Part shown: piece after piece, positions 18,319 through 30,337 of the stretch
Layout: every line of letters begins with the position of its first letter
Position numbering within the stretch: the stretch's first letter is position 1
NCBI RefSeq assembly: GCF_003606325.2
Contig: NZ_CP031843.2
Coordinates: forward strand, 868,001 to 932,000
Source of the DNA: Bartonella kosoyi
GTDB lineage: Bacteria > Pseudomonadota > Alphaproteobacteria > Rhizobiales > Rhizobiaceae
Direction of reading: 5' to 3'
DNA length: 64,000 nt
Position numbers and translations under genes: made by a program
Notes under the pieces: model-generated
Databases searched by the model: none
The model's input: the letters and a program-made list of their open reading frames with translations, nothing else
What the model was told of the DNA's origin: nothing

Positions 18319-18864
18319 CTATAGTATCTTTGTGATTTTTTGCGGATTGATTTTTACTTTTTCAAGTCCAGGAAATATTTCATTGGTTATACTTAAGATT
18401 GCTTCGTCATTCCCTCGGATAAAATACCATTGATTATTATGAAGTAGGGCAATAATTTCAGTTTGAATAGAGCATTTTTTTCCAGAATTTGTTGTGGTTA
18501 CAAGCTCAACGGGTATAACAAAATAAGGAATGCCATTATCAAGTGTACCTTCACGTTTTTGTTTTTGGTCAATGTGGATACTTTCAATCTTATAATTTTC
18601 TGCCAACTGTTCAATTTGGCTTTTCATAATTTGCCGAAATTGCGATTGACTAAGATTTTTTTTAGCGGTTAAACTGTTAATGATTTCGGGAGGGATAGCA
18701 TTTAAGATGGCATTTGCATCGGCATTTTGAAGTGCTTCACTGTAAGCTAATATCTCTTTTTCAAAGAGACGAAATATTGGGTTTTCCATGGGACTTGCTT
18801 GCGTTATCGGTGCGATAGTGATCATGTATAAAAAAATGGGAACGAGTAAAAAAATTCGCAGCAT
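18319..18864 (-). CDS. Secreted protein of unknown function
   Basis: The protein has 181 residues, with a signal peptide (LRIFLLVPIFLYMITIAP, cleavage near TQASP). The mature part is a helical N-half rich in Ala, Glu and Ser (FEKEILAYSEALQNADANAI) and a beta-rich C-half (GIPYFVIPVELVTTTNSGKK, NNQWYFIRGNDEAI) resembling NTF2-like or lumazine-binding folds used in rhizobial periplasmic proteins. I cannot name a family. It is convergent with the ATP12 gene, and glnA lies 157 bases beyond its promoter side, on the same strand. Confidence 0.75.
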   Translation of the reverse strand: MLRIFLLVPIFLYMITIAPITQASPMENPIFRLFEKEILAYSEALQNADANAILNAIPPEIINSLTAKKNLSQSQFRQIMKSQIEQLAENYKIESIHIDQKQKREGTLDNGIPYFVIPVELVTTTNSGKKCSIQTEIIALLHNNQWYFIRGNDEAILSITNEIFPGLEKVKINPQKITKIL

Positions 18865-19020
18865 TAAAAACCTTATTAATTAATTTGAAAAAACCCAAAA
18901 TGATTATAAAGGAAAAGCAGATGAGAAAAAAGCTTCTTATGCTTTGGTGTGAGATGGATATCCACAAAAATGGAGGCTTTTGCCCCCATTTTAAAAATCA
19001 AAAGAATGTGTATTGATTGT

Positions 19021-20430
19021 TTAAACAGAATAATACATATCAAATTCAACAGGATGGGGCGTTGTTTCGTAACGCAAGACTTCTTGCATCTTTACTTGAA
19101 TAAAGGAATTAATCTGATCATCATCAAAAACATCACCAGCTTTAAGAAAGCCACGATCTTTGTCGAGTGCTTCAAGTGCTTCACGCAGACTTCCTGAAAC
19201 GGTAGGGATTTCTTTGCGTTCTTTTAAGGGAAGATCATAAAGATCTTTATCCATAGCATGTCCAGGGTGAATTTTGTTTTTGATGCCATCAAGACCAGCC
19301 ATTAAGAGGGCTGCAAATGCTAAATAAGGATTTGCTGTTGGGTCTGGAAAACGAACTTCTACGCGTTTTGAATTTGGCGAAGAACTCATTGGAATACGGC
19401 AAGAAGCAGAACGATTACGTGCCGAATAGGCAAGAAGGACAGGAGCTTCATAACCAGGAACCAACCGCTTGTAGGAATTTGTGGATGGATTGGTAAAGGC
19501 ATTAATTGCTTTTGCATGCTTAATGACGCCACCGATAAAGAATAAACAGGTTTCTGAAAGTCCGGCATATTCATTTCCCGCAAAAATGGGCTTGCCATCT
19601 TTCCAAATAGACATGTGGACGTGCATACCTGAGCCATTGTCACCAAACACCGGTTTGGGCATGAAAGTTGCTGTTTTTCCATAACTGTTTGCTATTTGAT
19701 GCACAACATATTTAAAAATTTGCATCTTATCCGCTTCGCGAACAAGCGTATCAAAACGAATCCCCAATTCATGTTGACCGGCTGCTACTTCATGATGGTG
19801 TTTTTCAACCTGCACTCCCATATCTTTGAGTGCTGTGAGCATTTCAGAACGCATATCTTGGCAGGAATCAATCGGTGGGACAGGAAGATAGCCTCCCTTC
19901 ATTCGTGGGCGATGTCCTAGATTGCCTGTTTCATATTCTGTATCATCATTGGAAGGAAGTTCACTTGAATCGAGTTTAAATCCTGTATTGTAAGGGTCTG
20001 TTTTATAGCGCACATCATCAAAGATAAAAAACTCTGCTTCTGGACCTATATTGATTGTATCGCCAATACCTAAAGATTTCATATAAACCTCAGCCCTTTT
20101 GGCAATAGAACGAGGATCTCTACGATAAAACTCACCAGAAACAGGGTCAAGGATATCACAAAATATGACCAAAGTAGACTGAGCAAAAAAAGGATCAATA
20201 TGCGCTGTTTTGGGATCAGGCATTAAAACCATGTCAGATTCATTAATTGTTTTCCAACCAGCAATTGAAGAACCATCAAACATAACACCATCACTAAAGG
20301 TATCCTCGCTGATTTCTTCGATATCCATTGTAATGTGATGCAATTTTCCTCGTGGATCAGTAAAACGTAAATCAACAAAACGGATTTCGTTGTCTGCGAT
20401 CTGTTTGATAATATCTGATGCGGTTGTCAT
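19021..20430 (-). CDS. glnA: Glutamine synthetase type I (GlnA)
   Basis: GlnA makes glutamine from glutamate, ammonia and ATP in a cytoplasmic dodecamer. The protein is 469 residues from the ATG at 20428-20430, preceded by [21 protein letters not shown], the Glu-rich metal sites ([14 protein letters not shown]), [18 protein letters not shown] and the adenylylation loop KDLYDLP (Tyr near 400) are all present, so it is probably controlled by GlnE adenylylation. It follows glnB by 57 bases on the same strand, the classic glnBA operon of alphaproteobacteria. Confidence 0.97.
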   Translation of the reverse strand: MTTASDIIKQIADNEIRFVDLRFTDPRGKLHHITMDIEEISEDTFSDGVMFDGSSIAGWKTINESDMVLMPDPKTAHIDPFFAQSTLVIFCDILDPVSGEFYRRDPRSIAKRAEVYMKSLGIGDTINIGPEAEFFIFDDVRYKTDPYNTGFKLDSSELPSNDDTEYETGNLGHRPRMKGGYLPVPPIDSCQDMRSEMLTALKDMGVQVEKHHHEVAAGQHELGIRFDTLVREADKMQIFKYVVHQIANSYGKTATFMPKPVFGDNGSGMHVHMSIWKDGKPIFAGNEYAGLSETCLFFIGGVIKHAKAINAFTNPSTNSYKRLVPGYEAPVLLAYSARNRSASCRIPMSSSPNSKRVEVRFPDPTANPYLAFAALLMAGLDGIKNKIHPGHAMDKDLYDLPLKERKEIPTVSGSLREALEALDKDRGFLKAGDVFDDDQINSFIQVKMQEVLRYETTPHPVEFDMYYSV

Positions 20431-20487
20431 ATTCAATTTCCTTAATATGGCGTTGAGGGTGATAAAAAAGTGAATTTTTTTTGTCTA

Positions 20488-20868
<381 letters not shown>

Positions 20869-21397
20869 TCACATTATATTGACAACTGTAAGATGTCCAA
20901 CAGATACTTTGTGCACAAAAAGTCGACAATAATGATATTTTATGCTCTTGGAGGAGATTTTTTTGTAGAATTAATGTGAAATATTGTTGTTTTGAAAAAA
21001 ATCTTACACTTCTTTTGTACAGAATTAAAATAATATAATAAGGGAGTTTTGTTTTTTTGAATAATACGTTGATTTATAAGAATAATTATACGTTTTCTCA
21101 TATTGAATAAGAAATTCTAAGAGCGTGAGATTTTCTCATTTTAGGTCTTTTTATCGTCAATCAATCAAAACAATATCTTTGTATATCCTAAATCGTGCGG
21201 GTGTGTGGATAAAAATGGCTAAGAGAGAAATAATAAAGAGACCTATCATAGACTGCACTTTAAATGTAAGGGCTTTGGGGTAGTGATGGGGGCTGGCTAA
21301 TATCATAATAGCGGTGGTTTGCTCCATTATTAAATATAAAGATGCTGATGTACAATGATGGATGCATCGATATACCATTCACAGGAGATGTCATGCA

Positions 21398-21562
21398 ATG
21401 GGCTTGGGAGCACTGAGAAATATTACTCTAAAACAAGCGTCTGGAATTGGCAACGCAAATATATTCCGTTTGGGGTATTTTGTCTTTTCGTGAGGTGCGT
21501 GATCTTGTTAGAGAACGCGATAAACAAAAGCATGAAGCAATATGCAATCCTTATTATAAGAT
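21398..21562 (+). pseudogene. Fragment of a phage-type tyrosine integrase
   Basis: The frame at 21398 reads MGLGALRNITLKQASGIGNA up to a stop near 21490. The next frame continues with FREVRDLVRERDKQKHEAIC. Together they match the N-terminal DNA-binding domain of prophage integrases (pattern MGLGxLxxxxLKxAR, then GxDPIKERxxQ). The catalytic domain is missing. It is a trace of an old integration event. Confidence 0.5.
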
Positions 21563-21681
21563 CTTGTTGCGGATGTTTTTGAAAGTCATCAAGATGAAAA
21601 TTAAAAGGAGCTGGTAAAGATAAAAATTTTTTTATACCTTTCAAATTTTGTATTCTTTCCAAATTAGGTTGTCTGATCATT

Positions 21682-21719
21682 TCAGATATAAACAAATAGA
21701 TCAGATATAAACAAATAGA
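21682..21719. repeat. Exact tandem duplication of 19 bases
   Basis: TCAGATATAAACAAATAGA occurs at 21682-21700 and again, without change, at 21701-21719. It lies in the decayed gap near the integrase fragment. It is identical and adjacent, which points to recent slippage. Confidence 0.85.
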
Positions 21720-21906
21720 TAAGAAATAGGCAATTATGCGTGCGTTCCTATTTGGCAATACGAAAACTGAAACAGCTTATAAAGTGCTCAATCGTTTCAG
21801 TCTTGTTTCAAACATGCTGCTGCTTCTGGAATGAAAGATTAATTTGCAGACAACAATAAAAGTACAGGCTTTGTTCGTATTGTTGTATTTTCAAAGGTAA
21901 ATTTTT

Positions 21907-24822
21907 TTAAGCGTTTGAATTGTAGAGAGATTGGCGCTGTAAAACATCTTTTAGAAATTTTCCCGTATAGGAAGCGGGAACTTTAATAATGTCTTCAGGG
22001 CGTCCAACTGCAACGATTTCACCACCGCGATCTCCACCTTCTGGGCCTAAATCAATAATCCAGTCGGCTGTCTTGATAACGTCAAGGTTATGTTCAATGA
22101 CGATGACGGTGTTGCCTTGCTCGACCAGTTCATGGAGCACTTCAAGAAGCTTGGAAATATCATGAAAGTGTAAACCTGTTGTCGGCTCATCCAAAATATA
22201 GAGTGTACGTCCCGTTGTTTTGCGTGAAAGTTCTTTTGCAAGTTTGACACGTTGTGCTTCCCCACCAGAAAGCGTGGTTGCTTGCTGTCCTACCTTTATG
22301 TAACCTAATCCTACTTTAATGAGGGTCTCCATTTTATTATGAATAGCGGGAACAGAGTGGAAAAATTCTTCTGCCTTTTCGATTGTCATATCCAAAATAT
22401 CAGCGATAGATTGCCCTTTGAATTTTATTTCTAACGTTTCTCGATTATAGCGCTTTCCTTTACAGACATCACAAGTCACATAGACATCCGGTAAAAAGTG
22501 CATTTCAATTTTGATGACTCCATCACCTTGGCAGGCTTCGCAGCGTCCTCCTTTAACATTAAATGAAAAACGCCCCGCTTTATAACCACGGGCTTTTGAT
22601 TCTGGAAGTTCGGCAAACCAATCACGAATGGGTGTAAAAGCACCTGTATAGGTTGCGGGATTAGAGCGTGGGGTGCGCCCAATGGGAGACTGGTTGATAT
22701 CAATGACTTTATCAAGAAATTCTAAGCCTTCAATTTTATCATAGCGAGCAGGGCTGTGATGACTACCCATGATCTGATGGGATGCTGCTTTGAAAAGCGT
22801 TTCAATAAGAAATGTTGATTTTCCTCCTCCAGAAACACCGGTTATGCACGTGAAGGTTCCAAGAGGGATATTTGCACTGATATTTTTAAGGTTGTTACCT
22901 TTAGCACCGATGACTTTAAGGATTTTCGATTTTGATATTTTACGTCGCTCAGTCGGCAGTCTAACAGCTATTTTTCCTGAAAGATATTGACCTGTGAGAG
23001 AGGCTTGATTTTCTATAATTTCTTGCGGTGTTCCTTGCGCTATGACTTTACCACCATGAACGCCTGCAGCAGGGCCCATATCGACAACATGGTCTGCCGT
23101 GAGAATAGCATCTTCATCATGTTCAACGACAATGACGGTATTGCCAAGATCGCGTAAATGGCGCAGCATTTCCAAAAGGCGTTCATTATCACGTTGGTGT
23201 AAACCGATAGATGGTTCGTCTAAAATATAAAGAACTCCTGTAAGACCAGAACCAATCTGAGAGGCTAATCGAATGCGTTGACTTTCTCCCCCTGAAAGCG
23301 TCCCTGAATTGCGAGATAAGGTAAGATATTCTAATCCTACATGATTTAAAAAAGCTAAGCGCTCGCGAATTTCTTTTAAAATACGTACTGCGATATTACG
23401 TTGTTTTTCCGTGAGATATTGATGAATATTGGCAAACCAATCATCTGCTTTGAGAATAGAAAGATCTGATATTTGCCCAATATGCATCCCATGGATTTTC
23501 ACAGCAAGTGCCTCTGGTTTTAAACGATAACCGTGACAGGCTTCGCAAGGGGAAGAAGACATATAACGCTCAATTTCTTCACGGGACCAAGCAGAATCGG
23601 TTTCCTTCCAGCGTCTCTCCATATTGGGGATGACTCCTTCAAAAGGTTGAGTCATTTTATGTGAACCAGAATTATTTTTGTAGATAAAAGAAATTTCATT
23701 TCTTTTTGTACCGTAGAGAATAGCTTGTTGTGCTTCATGAGAGAGTTCACACCACTGATCTGTGAGTTTGAAATCGTAAGCTTTTCCTAATGCTTCTAAG
23801 GTTTGGCTATAATAAAGTGAATCTGATTTAGCCCAAGGTGCAATGGCTCCGCCTTTTAAGGTAAGATTTTTATTGGGTACAACTTTCAATGGATCCATTG
23901 CCTTTTTGATTCCCAATCCATCGCAGAGAGGACAGGCTCCAAAAGGGTTATTGAACGAAAAAAGACGTGGTTCAATTTCAGGGATAGAAAAACCTGATAC
24001 AGGGCAGGAAAACTTTTCTGAAAAAAGAAGCCGTTTGTGTGTGTCGTTTTTTGACTTATGAGCCGATTCTTTTTTTGTTTCTTTTTGTGCCAAGGGTTGG
24101 TCAGCCATTTCAGCAATGGCGAGTCCATTTGCGAGTTGTAAACAAGTTTCTATACTATCAGCCAAGCGAGAGGTGATATCTTTATTGACAACAATGCGGT
24201 CTACCACGACATCAATGTCATGTTTATATTTTTTATCAAGAGGTGGAATATCAGGGATTTCATAGAATTTTCCATCGACTTTAGCGCGTTGAAATCCTTT
24301 TCTTAAAAGTTCTGTGAGCTCTTTTTTATATTCTCCCTTTCGTCCCCTCACCAAGGGGGCCATAATAAAAATTCGCGTTCCTTCTGGTAAGGACATAATT
24401 TGATCAACCATTTGGCTTACCGTTTGACTTTCAATGGGCCGTCCTGTCGCAGGGGAATGAGGGATACCAATACGAGCAAAGAGGAGACGCATATAGTCGT
24501 GGATTTCAGTCACCGTACCAACTGTTGAGCGCGGGTTGCGGCTGGTGGTTTTTTGTTCAATGGAGATGGCTGGAGAAAGGCCATCTATGCGATCAACGTC
24601 GGGTTTTTGCATGACTTCGAGAAATTGGCGTGCATAAGCCGAAAGGCTTTCGACATAGCGGCGCTGTCCTTCAGCGTAAATTGTATCAAAAGCTAAAGAC
24701 GATTTTCCTGATCCAGAAAGTCCTGTTATAACAATGAGTTTATCGCGAGGCAGATCGAGATCAATATCTTTAAGGTTATGCTCACGTGCACCGCGAATGG
24801 AGATATATTTTTGATGAGTCAT
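21907..24822 (-). CDS. uvrA: Excinuclease ABC subunit A (UvrA)
   Basis: UvrA is the damage-sensing ATPase of nucleotide excision repair; a dimer loads UvrB at lesions. The protein is 971 residues, normal in size. It has two ABC modules: Walker [15 protein letters not shown] near residue 33 with signature [14 protein letters not shown], and Walker [12 protein letters not shown] with signature [15 protein letters not shown]. Zinc-finger cysteines are at CPLC near 295 and in CEACQGDG and CDVCKGKRY in the second half. It is divergent from ssb, a common arrangement in Rhizobiales. I looked for an SOS box (GTTC-N7-GTTC) in the 332-base spacer and found no convincing one. Confidence 0.98.
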   Translation of the reverse strand: MTHQKYISIRGAREHNLKDIDLDLPRDKLIVITGLSGSGKSSLAFDTIYAEGQRRYVESLSAYARQFLEVMQKPDVDRIDGLSPAISIEQKTTSRNPRSTVGTVTEIHDYMRLLFARIGIPHSPATGRPIESQTVSQMVDQIMSLPEGTRIFIMAPLVRGRKGEYKKELTELLRKGFQRAKVDGKFYEIPDIPPLDKKYKHDIDVVVDRIVVNKDITSRLADSIETCLQLANGLAIAEMADQPLAQKETKKESAHKSKNDTHKRLLFSEKFSCPVSGFSIPEIEPRLFSFNNPFGACPLCDGLGIKKAMDPLKVVPNKNLTLKGGAIAPWAKSDSLYYSQTLEALGKAYDFKLTDQWCELSHEAQQAILYGTKRNEISFIYKNNSGSHKMTQPFEGVIPNMERRWKETDSAWSREEIERYMSSSPCEACHGYRLKPEALAVKIHGMHIGQISDLSILKADDWFANIHQYLTEKQRNIAVRILKEIRERLAFLNHVGLEYLTLSRNSGTLSGGESQRIRLASQIGSGLTGVLYILDEPSIGLHQRDNERLLEMLRHLRDLGNTVIVVEHDEDAILTADHVVDMGPAAGVHGGKVIAQGTPQEIIENQASLTGQYLSGKIAVRLPTERRKISKSKILKVIGAKGNNLKNISANIPLGTFTCITGVSGGGKSTFLIETLFKAASHQIMGSHHSPARYDKIEGLEFLDKVIDINQSPIGRTPRSNPATYTGAFTPIRDWFAELPESKARGYKAGRFSFNVKGGRCEACQGDGVIKIEMHFLPDVYVTCDVCKGKRYNRETLEIKFKGQSIADILDMTIEKAEEFFHSVPAIHNKMETLIKVGLGYIKVGQQATTLSGGEAQRVKLAKELSRKTTGRTLYILDEPTTGLHFHDISKLLEVLHELVEQGNTVIVIEHNLDVIKTADWIIDLGPEGGDRGGEIVAVGRPEDIIKVPASYTGKFLKDVLQRQSLYNSNA

Positions 24823-25154
24823 ATTTTATCCTTAGCATATGTGACAAAAATTCAGCCTCTAAAATGGAATAAAACTGTTTTTTTTTAGAATTACAACGTG
24901 TTTAGCTGCTTTAACGCAGAAAGAAGCTATAAATTTTATGAAAAGAAAATACAAACGAGAAGCTTTTTATTCTCTAGTGATGGAATAAACTATGCGTCGT
25001 TATCATATTTTGTTATAATTACACGGATCCAATATTGGGAAAGGATAACAATATCCATATTGAAGGTCAATTACAGGTGTGCAAATTGAAGGTCAAGGTG
25101 GTTATAACTGTTCTATAAAGACTATTTACGAATTAAAATTTTGGAGTTTATGCG
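24823..25154. other. Divergent uvrA/ssb promoter region
   Basis: These 332 bases must hold the promoters of uvrA and ssb. A 12-base direct repeat ATTGAAGGTCAA occurs at 25059-25070 and 25085-25096, and just before it is the inverted repeat GGATA-ACAA-TATCC (25044-25057). These could be a regulator site, but nothing known fits clearly. Confidence 0.45.
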
Positions 25155-25661
25155 ATGGCTGGTAGCCTTAATAAAGTTATTTTGATTGGTAATCTCGGGT
25201 CAGATCCTGAAATCCGCCGTTTGAATTCTGGAGATCAAGTGGCCAATTTGCGTATTGCTACTTCGGAAAGTTGGCGTGATCGGAATACAAATGAGCGAAA
25301 AGAACGCACCGAGTGGCATAATATTGTTATTTTTAATGAGAACCTTGTCAAAATTGCAGAGCAATATTTAAAAAAAGGCAGCAAAATTTATCTTGAGGGA
25401 CAGTTACAGACACGGAAATGGCAAGATCAAAATGGAAATGATCGTTATACAACGGAGATTGTTTTGCAAAAATACCGTGGTGAATTACAAATGCTCGATG
25501 GCCGTGGGGGAGCTAGTGGAGAGCAAGGAGCAAGTCAAGGGGGCAGTTACAGTGGTGGCTTTGCGGATAGTAGCTCAAATCAGAGAAATACTTTTGGCCA
25601 AAATAATAGCCAAATGGGAGAAAGTTTTTCTCACAAATTAGATGATGACGTTCCTTTCTAA
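25155..25661 (+). CDS. ssb: Single-stranded DNA-binding protein (SSB)
   Basis: SSB coats single-stranded DNA in replication, repair and recombination. The protein is 168 residues. The OB fold (1-110) begins [20 protein letters not shown] and includes [21 protein letters not shown] flexible Gly/Ser/Gln/Asn-rich linker follows, then the acidic tip DDDVPF that recruits partner proteins. The ATG is preceded by TTGGAGTTT. It is followed 231 bases on by gyrA. Confidence 0.97.
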   Translation: MAGSLNKVILIGNLGSDPEIRRLNSGDQVANLRIATSESWRDRNTNERKERTEWHNIVIFNENLVKIAEQYLKKGSKIYLEGQLQTRKWQDQNGNDRYTTEIVLQKYRGELQMLDGRGGASGEQGASQGGSYSGGFADSSSNQRNTFGQNNSQMGESFSHKLDDDVPF

Positions 25662-25892
25662 GAGCCTTTAAATTTAAAGTATTACGATTTCTTTCTGATT
25701 TATTTGTTTTAGATTTTTGAAGTTTAGCGAAGTGGAAACGGTTTATTATTATTGGTAATTTTTAATATAAATTAATAACATCTTGAAAAATATTGTTAAA
25801 CTTCTCCTTTGTTATGGGAGAGAAATTAGCATTCTGGTGTATTTTTAGATATAAACAAAGTGAAGTGATTCTTTTTTGAAAGTTTTAAAATT

Positions 25893-28670
25893 GTGACCGA
25901 TCTTACTCCACAGCTAGAACGTGATGTGCTGACCGGTATTGAACCAATCAGCATTATTGATGAAATGCAACGCTCTTATCTCGATTATGCAATGAGCGTC
26001 ATTGTTTCGCGTGCACTCCCTGATGTCCGTGATGGTCTTAAACCTGTTCATCGACGTATCCTTCATGCTATGAATGAGATGGGGCTTGTTTTTAATAAAC
26101 CCTATCGTAAATCTGCTGGTGTTGTTGGGGAGGTTATGGGAAAATTTCATCCCCATGGTGATGCTTCGATTTATGATGCTTTGGTGCGTATGGCGCAGGA
26201 TTTCTCTTTGAGAAATCCATTGATTGATGGTCAGGGGAATTTTGGTTCCGTGGATGGTGATCCACCGGCGGCAATGCGCTATACGGAGTGTCGTTTAGAA
26301 AAAGTTTCAGAAGCGCTTTTAGCTGACATTGATAAAGATACTGTTGATTTTCAAGATAATTATGATGGGCGTGAACGTGAACCGGTTGTTTTACCAGCCC
26401 GTTTTCCTAATCTTTTGGTTAACGGATCAGGGGGGATTGCTGTGGGAATGGCAACCAATATTCCTCCCCATAATCTTGGTGAAGTTGTTGATGGTTGTAT
26501 CGCTCTGATTGATAATCCCGGTATCACACTCGATCAAATCATTGAAATTATTCCTGGGCCAGATTTTCCTACAGGGGGGATTATCCTCGGCCATTCTGGG
26601 GTCCGTTCAGCTTATGAAACAGGGCGTGGCTCAATTATTATGCGTGCTAAAGTTGATATTGAAGAAATTCGCAGTGGTCGGCAGGCAATCATTGTGAGTG
26701 AGATTCCTTATCAGGTTAATAAGGCAACGATGATTGAGAAAATGGCCGAATTGGTACGTGATAAACGCATTGAGGGAATCTCCGATTTGCGAGACGAATC
26801 TGATCGTGATGGCTATCGTGTCGTTATTGAGCTGAAGAAAGATGTTGTTGCGGAAGTTGTTTTAAACCAATTATATCGTTATACGCCGCTGCAAACTTCT
26901 TTTGGTTGTAATATGGTTGCGTTGAACGGGGGAAAGCCCGAACAAATGACGTTGCTTGATATGCTTCGTGCATTTGTTAATTTTCGGGAAGAGGTTGTTA
27001 GTCGGCGAACAAAATATCTTTTGCGTAAAGCCCGTGAGCGGGCCCATGTTTTGGTTGGTCTTGCCCTTGCAGTTGCCAATATTGATGAAATCATAGCGCT
27101 TATTCGCAAAGCGCCCGATCCACAGACAGCACGTGCGCAATTAATGGAGCGACGTTGGCCAGCGATGGATGTTGCGCCTTTGATTAAACTTATTGATGAT
27201 CCCCGTCATATTATTCATGAGGATGGTACTTATAATCTCTCTGAAGAACAGGCGCGTGCTATTTTAGAATTGCGTTTGCAACGGTTGACAGCCCTTGGGC
27301 GTGATGAAATCGCTGATGAATTGAATAAAATTGGCGTGGATATTGCTGATTATCTTGATATTTTGGCATCGCGTGTGCGCATACTGCATATTGTTAAAGA
27401 CGAGTTGAGTGCTCTTCGTGAGGAATTTGCAACACCGCGACGGACCGTATTTGGTTTTGGTCGCGCTGAGATGGACAGTGAAGATCTGATTGCACCAGAG
27501 GATATGGTGGTAACGGTGAGCCATAGTGGCTATATTAAGCGTGTTCCTCTTAATACCTATCGTGCACAGCGTCGTGGCGGTAAGGGACGTTCTGGTATGT
27601 CGACGAAAGATGAGGATTTTGTCACGCGTTTGTTTGTCGCCAATACGCATACTCCGGTTCTTTTCTTTTCATCACGGGGGATTGTTTATAAGGAAAAAGT
27701 TTGGCGACTACCTCTGGGTACACCGCAATCGCGTGGGAGAGCTTTGATCAATATGCTTCCCTTACAACAAGGGGAACGCATTACAACGATTATGCCTTTG
27801 CCAGAAGATGAGGCAAGTTGGAGTGCATTGGATGTCATGTTTGCGACAACACGTGGAACTGTGCGTCGTAATAAGTTATCAGATTTCGTTCAGGTTAATC
27901 GTAATGGTAAAATTGCCATGAAACTTGATGAAGAAGATGAAATTCTTTCTGTTGAGACCTGTATGGAACATGATGATGTTGTTCTCACAACAGCGAATGG
28001 ACAATGTATCCGTTTTCCAGTGGTAGATGTTCGTGTTTTTGTAGGGCGTAATTCTGTAGGTGTTCGTGGTATCAATTTGGCTCAAGGCGATAAAGTCATT
28101 TCGATGACAATCTTAGAACACGTTGAGGCAACGTCCATTGAGCGTTCTGCTTACATTAAACGTGTGATGAATGAACGGCGTGCTGATGGTGTTGATACAG
28201 AGGATATTGTAACTCTGGATGAAGAAGATGCAGGAATGGAGACAGAGTTAACAGATGAGCGTTATGCAGAACTCCATGAACGTGAACAAATGCTTTTAAC
28301 CGTGAGTGAATTTGGTTATGGTAAGCGCTCTTCTTCCTATGAATTCCGGATTTCGGGACGTGGTGGGAAAGGGATTCGTGCAACAGACCCCTCTAAAACA
28401 GCTGAAATTGGTAAATTAGTAGCGGCTTTTCCGGTGAAGGCGCAAGATCAAATTATGTTGGTATCAGATGGGGGACAGCTTATTCGCGTCCCCGTTGAGG
28501 GAATTCGTACTGCTGGGCGTTCAACGAAGGGAGTGACGATTTTTAATACAGCCGAAGGTGAAAGAGTTGTATCGGTTGAGCGTATTTCTGAACCTGAAGA
28601 TGATACGCGTTCATTGGAGGATGAAGGTGAGAATCATTCTGATATCGTTAATATGAGTGAAGAAAAATAA
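25893..28670 (+). CDS. gyrA: DNA gyrase subunit A (GyrA)
   Basis: GyrA cuts and rejoins DNA in the A2B2 gyrase that adds negative supercoils. The protein is 925 residues, starting at GTG ([10 protein letters not shown]). The catalytic Tyr lies in [12 protein letters not shown]. The quinolone region reads [17 protein letters not shown], with Ala at the place of E. coli Ser83 (codon 91 here, 26163-26165) and Asp87 kept. The C-terminal beta-pinwheel holds the GyrA box-like RRGGKGRSG and repeats such as [14 protein letters not shown]. An acidic tail ends the protein. coaD follows 24 bases later, in the usual rhizobial order. Confidence 0.98.
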   Translation: MTDLTPQLERDVLTGIEPISIIDEMQRSYLDYAMSVIVSRALPDVRDGLKPVHRRILHAMNEMGLVFNKPYRKSAGVVGEVMGKFHPHGDASIYDALVRMAQDFSLRNPLIDGQGNFGSVDGDPPAAMRYTECRLEKVSEALLADIDKDTVDFQDNYDGREREPVVLPARFPNLLVNGSGGIAVGMATNIPPHNLGEVVDGCIALIDNPGITLDQIIEIIPGPDFPTGGIILGHSGVRSAYETGRGSIIMRAKVDIEEIRSGRQAIIVSEIPYQVNKATMIEKMAELVRDKRIEGISDLRDESDRDGYRVVIELKKDVVAEVVLNQLYRYTPLQTSFGCNMVALNGGKPEQMTLLDMLRAFVNFREEVVSRRTKYLLRKARERAHVLVGLALAVANIDEIIALIRKAPDPQTARAQLMERRWPAMDVAPLIKLIDDPRHIIHEDGTYNLSEEQARAILELRLQRLTALGRDEIADELNKIGVDIADYLDILASRVRILHIVKDELSALREEFATPRRTVFGFGRAEMDSEDLIAPEDMVVTVSHSGYIKRVPLNTYRAQRRGGKGRSGMSTKDEDFVTRLFVANTHTPVLFFSSRGIVYKEKVWRLPLGTPQSRGRALINMLPLQQGERITTIMPLPEDEASWSALDVMFATTRGTVRRNKLSDFVQVNRNGKIAMKLDEEDEILSVETCMEHDDVVLTTANGQCIRFPVVDVRVFVGRNSVGVRGINLAQGDKVISMTILEHVEATSIERSAYIKRVMNERRADGVDTEDIVTLDEEDAGMETELTDERYAELHEREQMLLTVSEFGYGKRSSSYEFRISGRGGKGIRATDPSKTAEIGKLVAAFPVKAQDQIMLVSDGGQLIRVPVEGIRTAGRSTKGVTIFNTAEGERVVSVERISEPEDDTRSLEDEGENHSDIVNMSEEK

Positions 28671-28694
28671 TTTTGAAGAGGGTGGAGTGAAATC

Positions 28695-29192
28695 ATGAAA
28701 ATTGCTTTTTATGCAGGTTCCTTTGATCCTCTTACAAACGGTCATCTTGATGTTTTGAAAGGGTGTTTTGTGTTAGCTGATAAGGTGATCGTCGCTATAG
28801 GACTACAGGCTAATAAAAAGACACTTTTTAGCTTTGAAGAGCGTGTTGATTTCATTACGCAGGTAGGAAAAGACTTGCTCGGTGCAGATTCTAATCGGTT
28901 GCAGGTTCTTGCATTTAATAATCTTCTCATTGAGAAGGCGCGTGAAGTTGGTGCTTCATTTCTCATTCGTGGATTGCGTGATGGTACTGATCTTGATTAT
29001 GAAATGCAAATGGCAGGGATGAATGCTATTATGGCCTCTGAATTGCAAACTGTTTTTTTGCCGGCAAGCGTTTCTGGACGTGCGATAACATCTACATTGG
29101 TTCGTCAAATTGCCTCTATGGGAGGGGATGTGACGCCATTTGTGCCGACCAATATTGCACAAGCTTTACGGTCGAAATTCCAGTCTTTATAG
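28695..29192 (+). CDS. coaD: Pantetheine-phosphate adenylyltransferase (CoaD)
   Basis: CoaD adds AMP to 4'-phosphopantetheine to give dephospho-CoA, the next-to-last step of coenzyme A synthesis. The protein is 165 residues. It has the nucleotidyltransferase start [20 protein letters not shown] with the TxGH motif, the [19 protein letters not shown] stretch, and [14 protein letters not shown] near the end, equivalent to ISSTxVR. It is the second gene of the gyrA-coaD-cyclophilin run. Confidence 0.97.
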   Translation: MKIAFYAGSFDPLTNGHLDVLKGCFVLADKVIVAIGLQANKKTLFSFEERVDFITQVGKDLLGADSNRLQVLAFNNLLIEKAREVGASFLIRGLRDGTDLDYEMQMAGMNAIMASELQTVFLPASVSGRAITSTLVRQIASMGGDVTPFVPTNIAQALRSKFQSL

Positions 29193-29201
29193 GGGTGAAT
29201 A

Positions 29202-29807
29202 ATGGTGTCTCGTAGATTCTTTGCTGTTTTGATATGTTTTTTTTGTTTTTTTTCATTGCGCGCTGTTGCTAATAATTTTAGCTCAGTAAGCCCAGCAAGT
29301 GATGCAAACCTGCTTGTTTTATCTCTCAAAGACGGTGATGTTATTATTCGTTTGCGTCCTGATTTGGCGCCAAAACACGTTGCGCAAATCAAAAAACTAA
29401 CAGAGGAGGGGGCTTACAATAATGTTGTGTTTCATCGCGTTATTCCTGGCTTTATGGCACAAACTGGTGATGTAAAGTTTGGAAAAAAGGGCAGTAGAGA
29501 TTTTGATCTGAAACGCGTTGGTATGGGAGATTCAAATTATCCCAATATACCGGCTGAGTTTTCAAAGCAACCGTTTAGGCGCGGTACTGTTGGAATGGCA
29601 CGGTCACAAGATCCAGATTCCGCGAATTCTCAATTCTTCATTTGTTTTGATGATGCTCCTTTTTTGAATGGTCAGTATACGATTTTTGGAGAAGTTATAA
29701 AGGGGATGGATATTGTTGATAAAATTAAAAAAGGAACCGCAAGTAATAATGGGGCTGTAACAAATCCTGATGTTATTTATGCTGCTACTTTACAAATTGA
29801 AAGATAA
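29202..29807 (+). CDS. ppiA: Periplasmic cyclophilin-type peptidyl-prolyl isomerase
   Basis: This 201-residue proline isomerase has an N-terminal signal peptide (RRFFAVLICFFCFFSLRAVA, cut near ANNFS), so it acts in the periplasm on folding envelope proteins. The cyclophilin core carries FHRVIPGFMAQTGD (catalytic Arg), GTVGMARSQDPDSANSQFFI and the FLNGQYTIFGEVIKGMD stretch. It begins 9 bases after coaD and is paired with a cytoplasmic copy 17 bases downstream, as in other Rhizobiales. Confidence 0.93.
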   Translation: MVSRRFFAVLICFFCFFSLRAVANNFSSVSPASDANLLVLSLKDGDVIIRLRPDLAPKHVAQIKKLTEEGAYNNVVFHRVIPGFMAQTGDVKFGKKGSRDFDLKRVGMGDSNYPNIPAEFSKQPFRRGTVGMARSQDPDSANSQFFICFDDAPFLNGQYTIFGEVIKGMDIVDKIKKGTASNNGAVTNPDVIYAATLQIER

Positions 29808-29824
29808 ATCAAGGGAGTTTTCAT

Positions 29825-30337
29825 ATGGCTGAGAATAAAAATCCAGAGAATATCTTAATTCTTGAAACGACGAAGGGTAGAGTTGTTATTGAACTTTTTG
29901 CTGATTTAGCGCCTGGTCATGTTGCACGTATTAAAGAACTTGTTCGTGAAGGTGCTTATGATAATGTTATTTTCCATCGTGTTATTGATGGTTTTATGGC
30001 GCAGACGGGTGATGTGCAATTTGGAAAGAAGGATGGTGAAAAATTTAATTTATCACGTGCGGGGATGGGTGGTTCAGAAAAACCAAATTTAACAGCAGAG
30101 TTTTCAAATCTTTCTCATAAGCGTGGTACAGTTTCTATGGCACGGAGTCAGAATCCAAATTCCGCTAATTCGCAGTTTTTTATTTGTTTTGCAGATGCTC
30201 CGTGGCTTGATCGTCAATATTCTATATGGGGGAAGGTCGTTGAAGGTATGGAAAATGTTGATAAAATTAAACGTGGTGAACCTGTTATCGATCCTGATGC
30301 AATTACCAAAGCTGTTATTGCTGCGGATGTAAAATAG
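29825..30337 (+). CDS. ppiB: Cytoplasmic cyclophilin-type peptidyl-prolyl isomerase
   Basis: This 170-residue cyclophilin lacks a signal peptide (AENKNPENILILETTKGR), so it is cytoplasmic. FHRVIDGFMAQTGDVQFG, GTVSMARSQNPNSANSQFF and WLDRQYSIWGKVVEGMENVD are the active-site and peptide-binding stretches. It is a close paralogue of the preceding gene and lies in the same run. In related genomes queA would come next; here a 1.47-kb gap follows. Confidence 0.94.
   Translation: MAENKNPENILILETTKGRVVIELFADLAPGHVARIKELVREGAYDNVIFHRVIDGFMAQTGDVQFGKKDGEKFNLSRAGMGGSEKPNLTAEFSNLSHKRGTVSMARSQNPNSANSQFFICFADAPWLDRQYSIWGKVVEGMENVDKIKRGEPVIDPDAITKAVIAADVK

Noticed and set aside
21157..21378. Minus-strand hydrophobic frame as an antiporter subunit fragment
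   Set aside because: No motif of a known subunit is present and there is no ribosome site.
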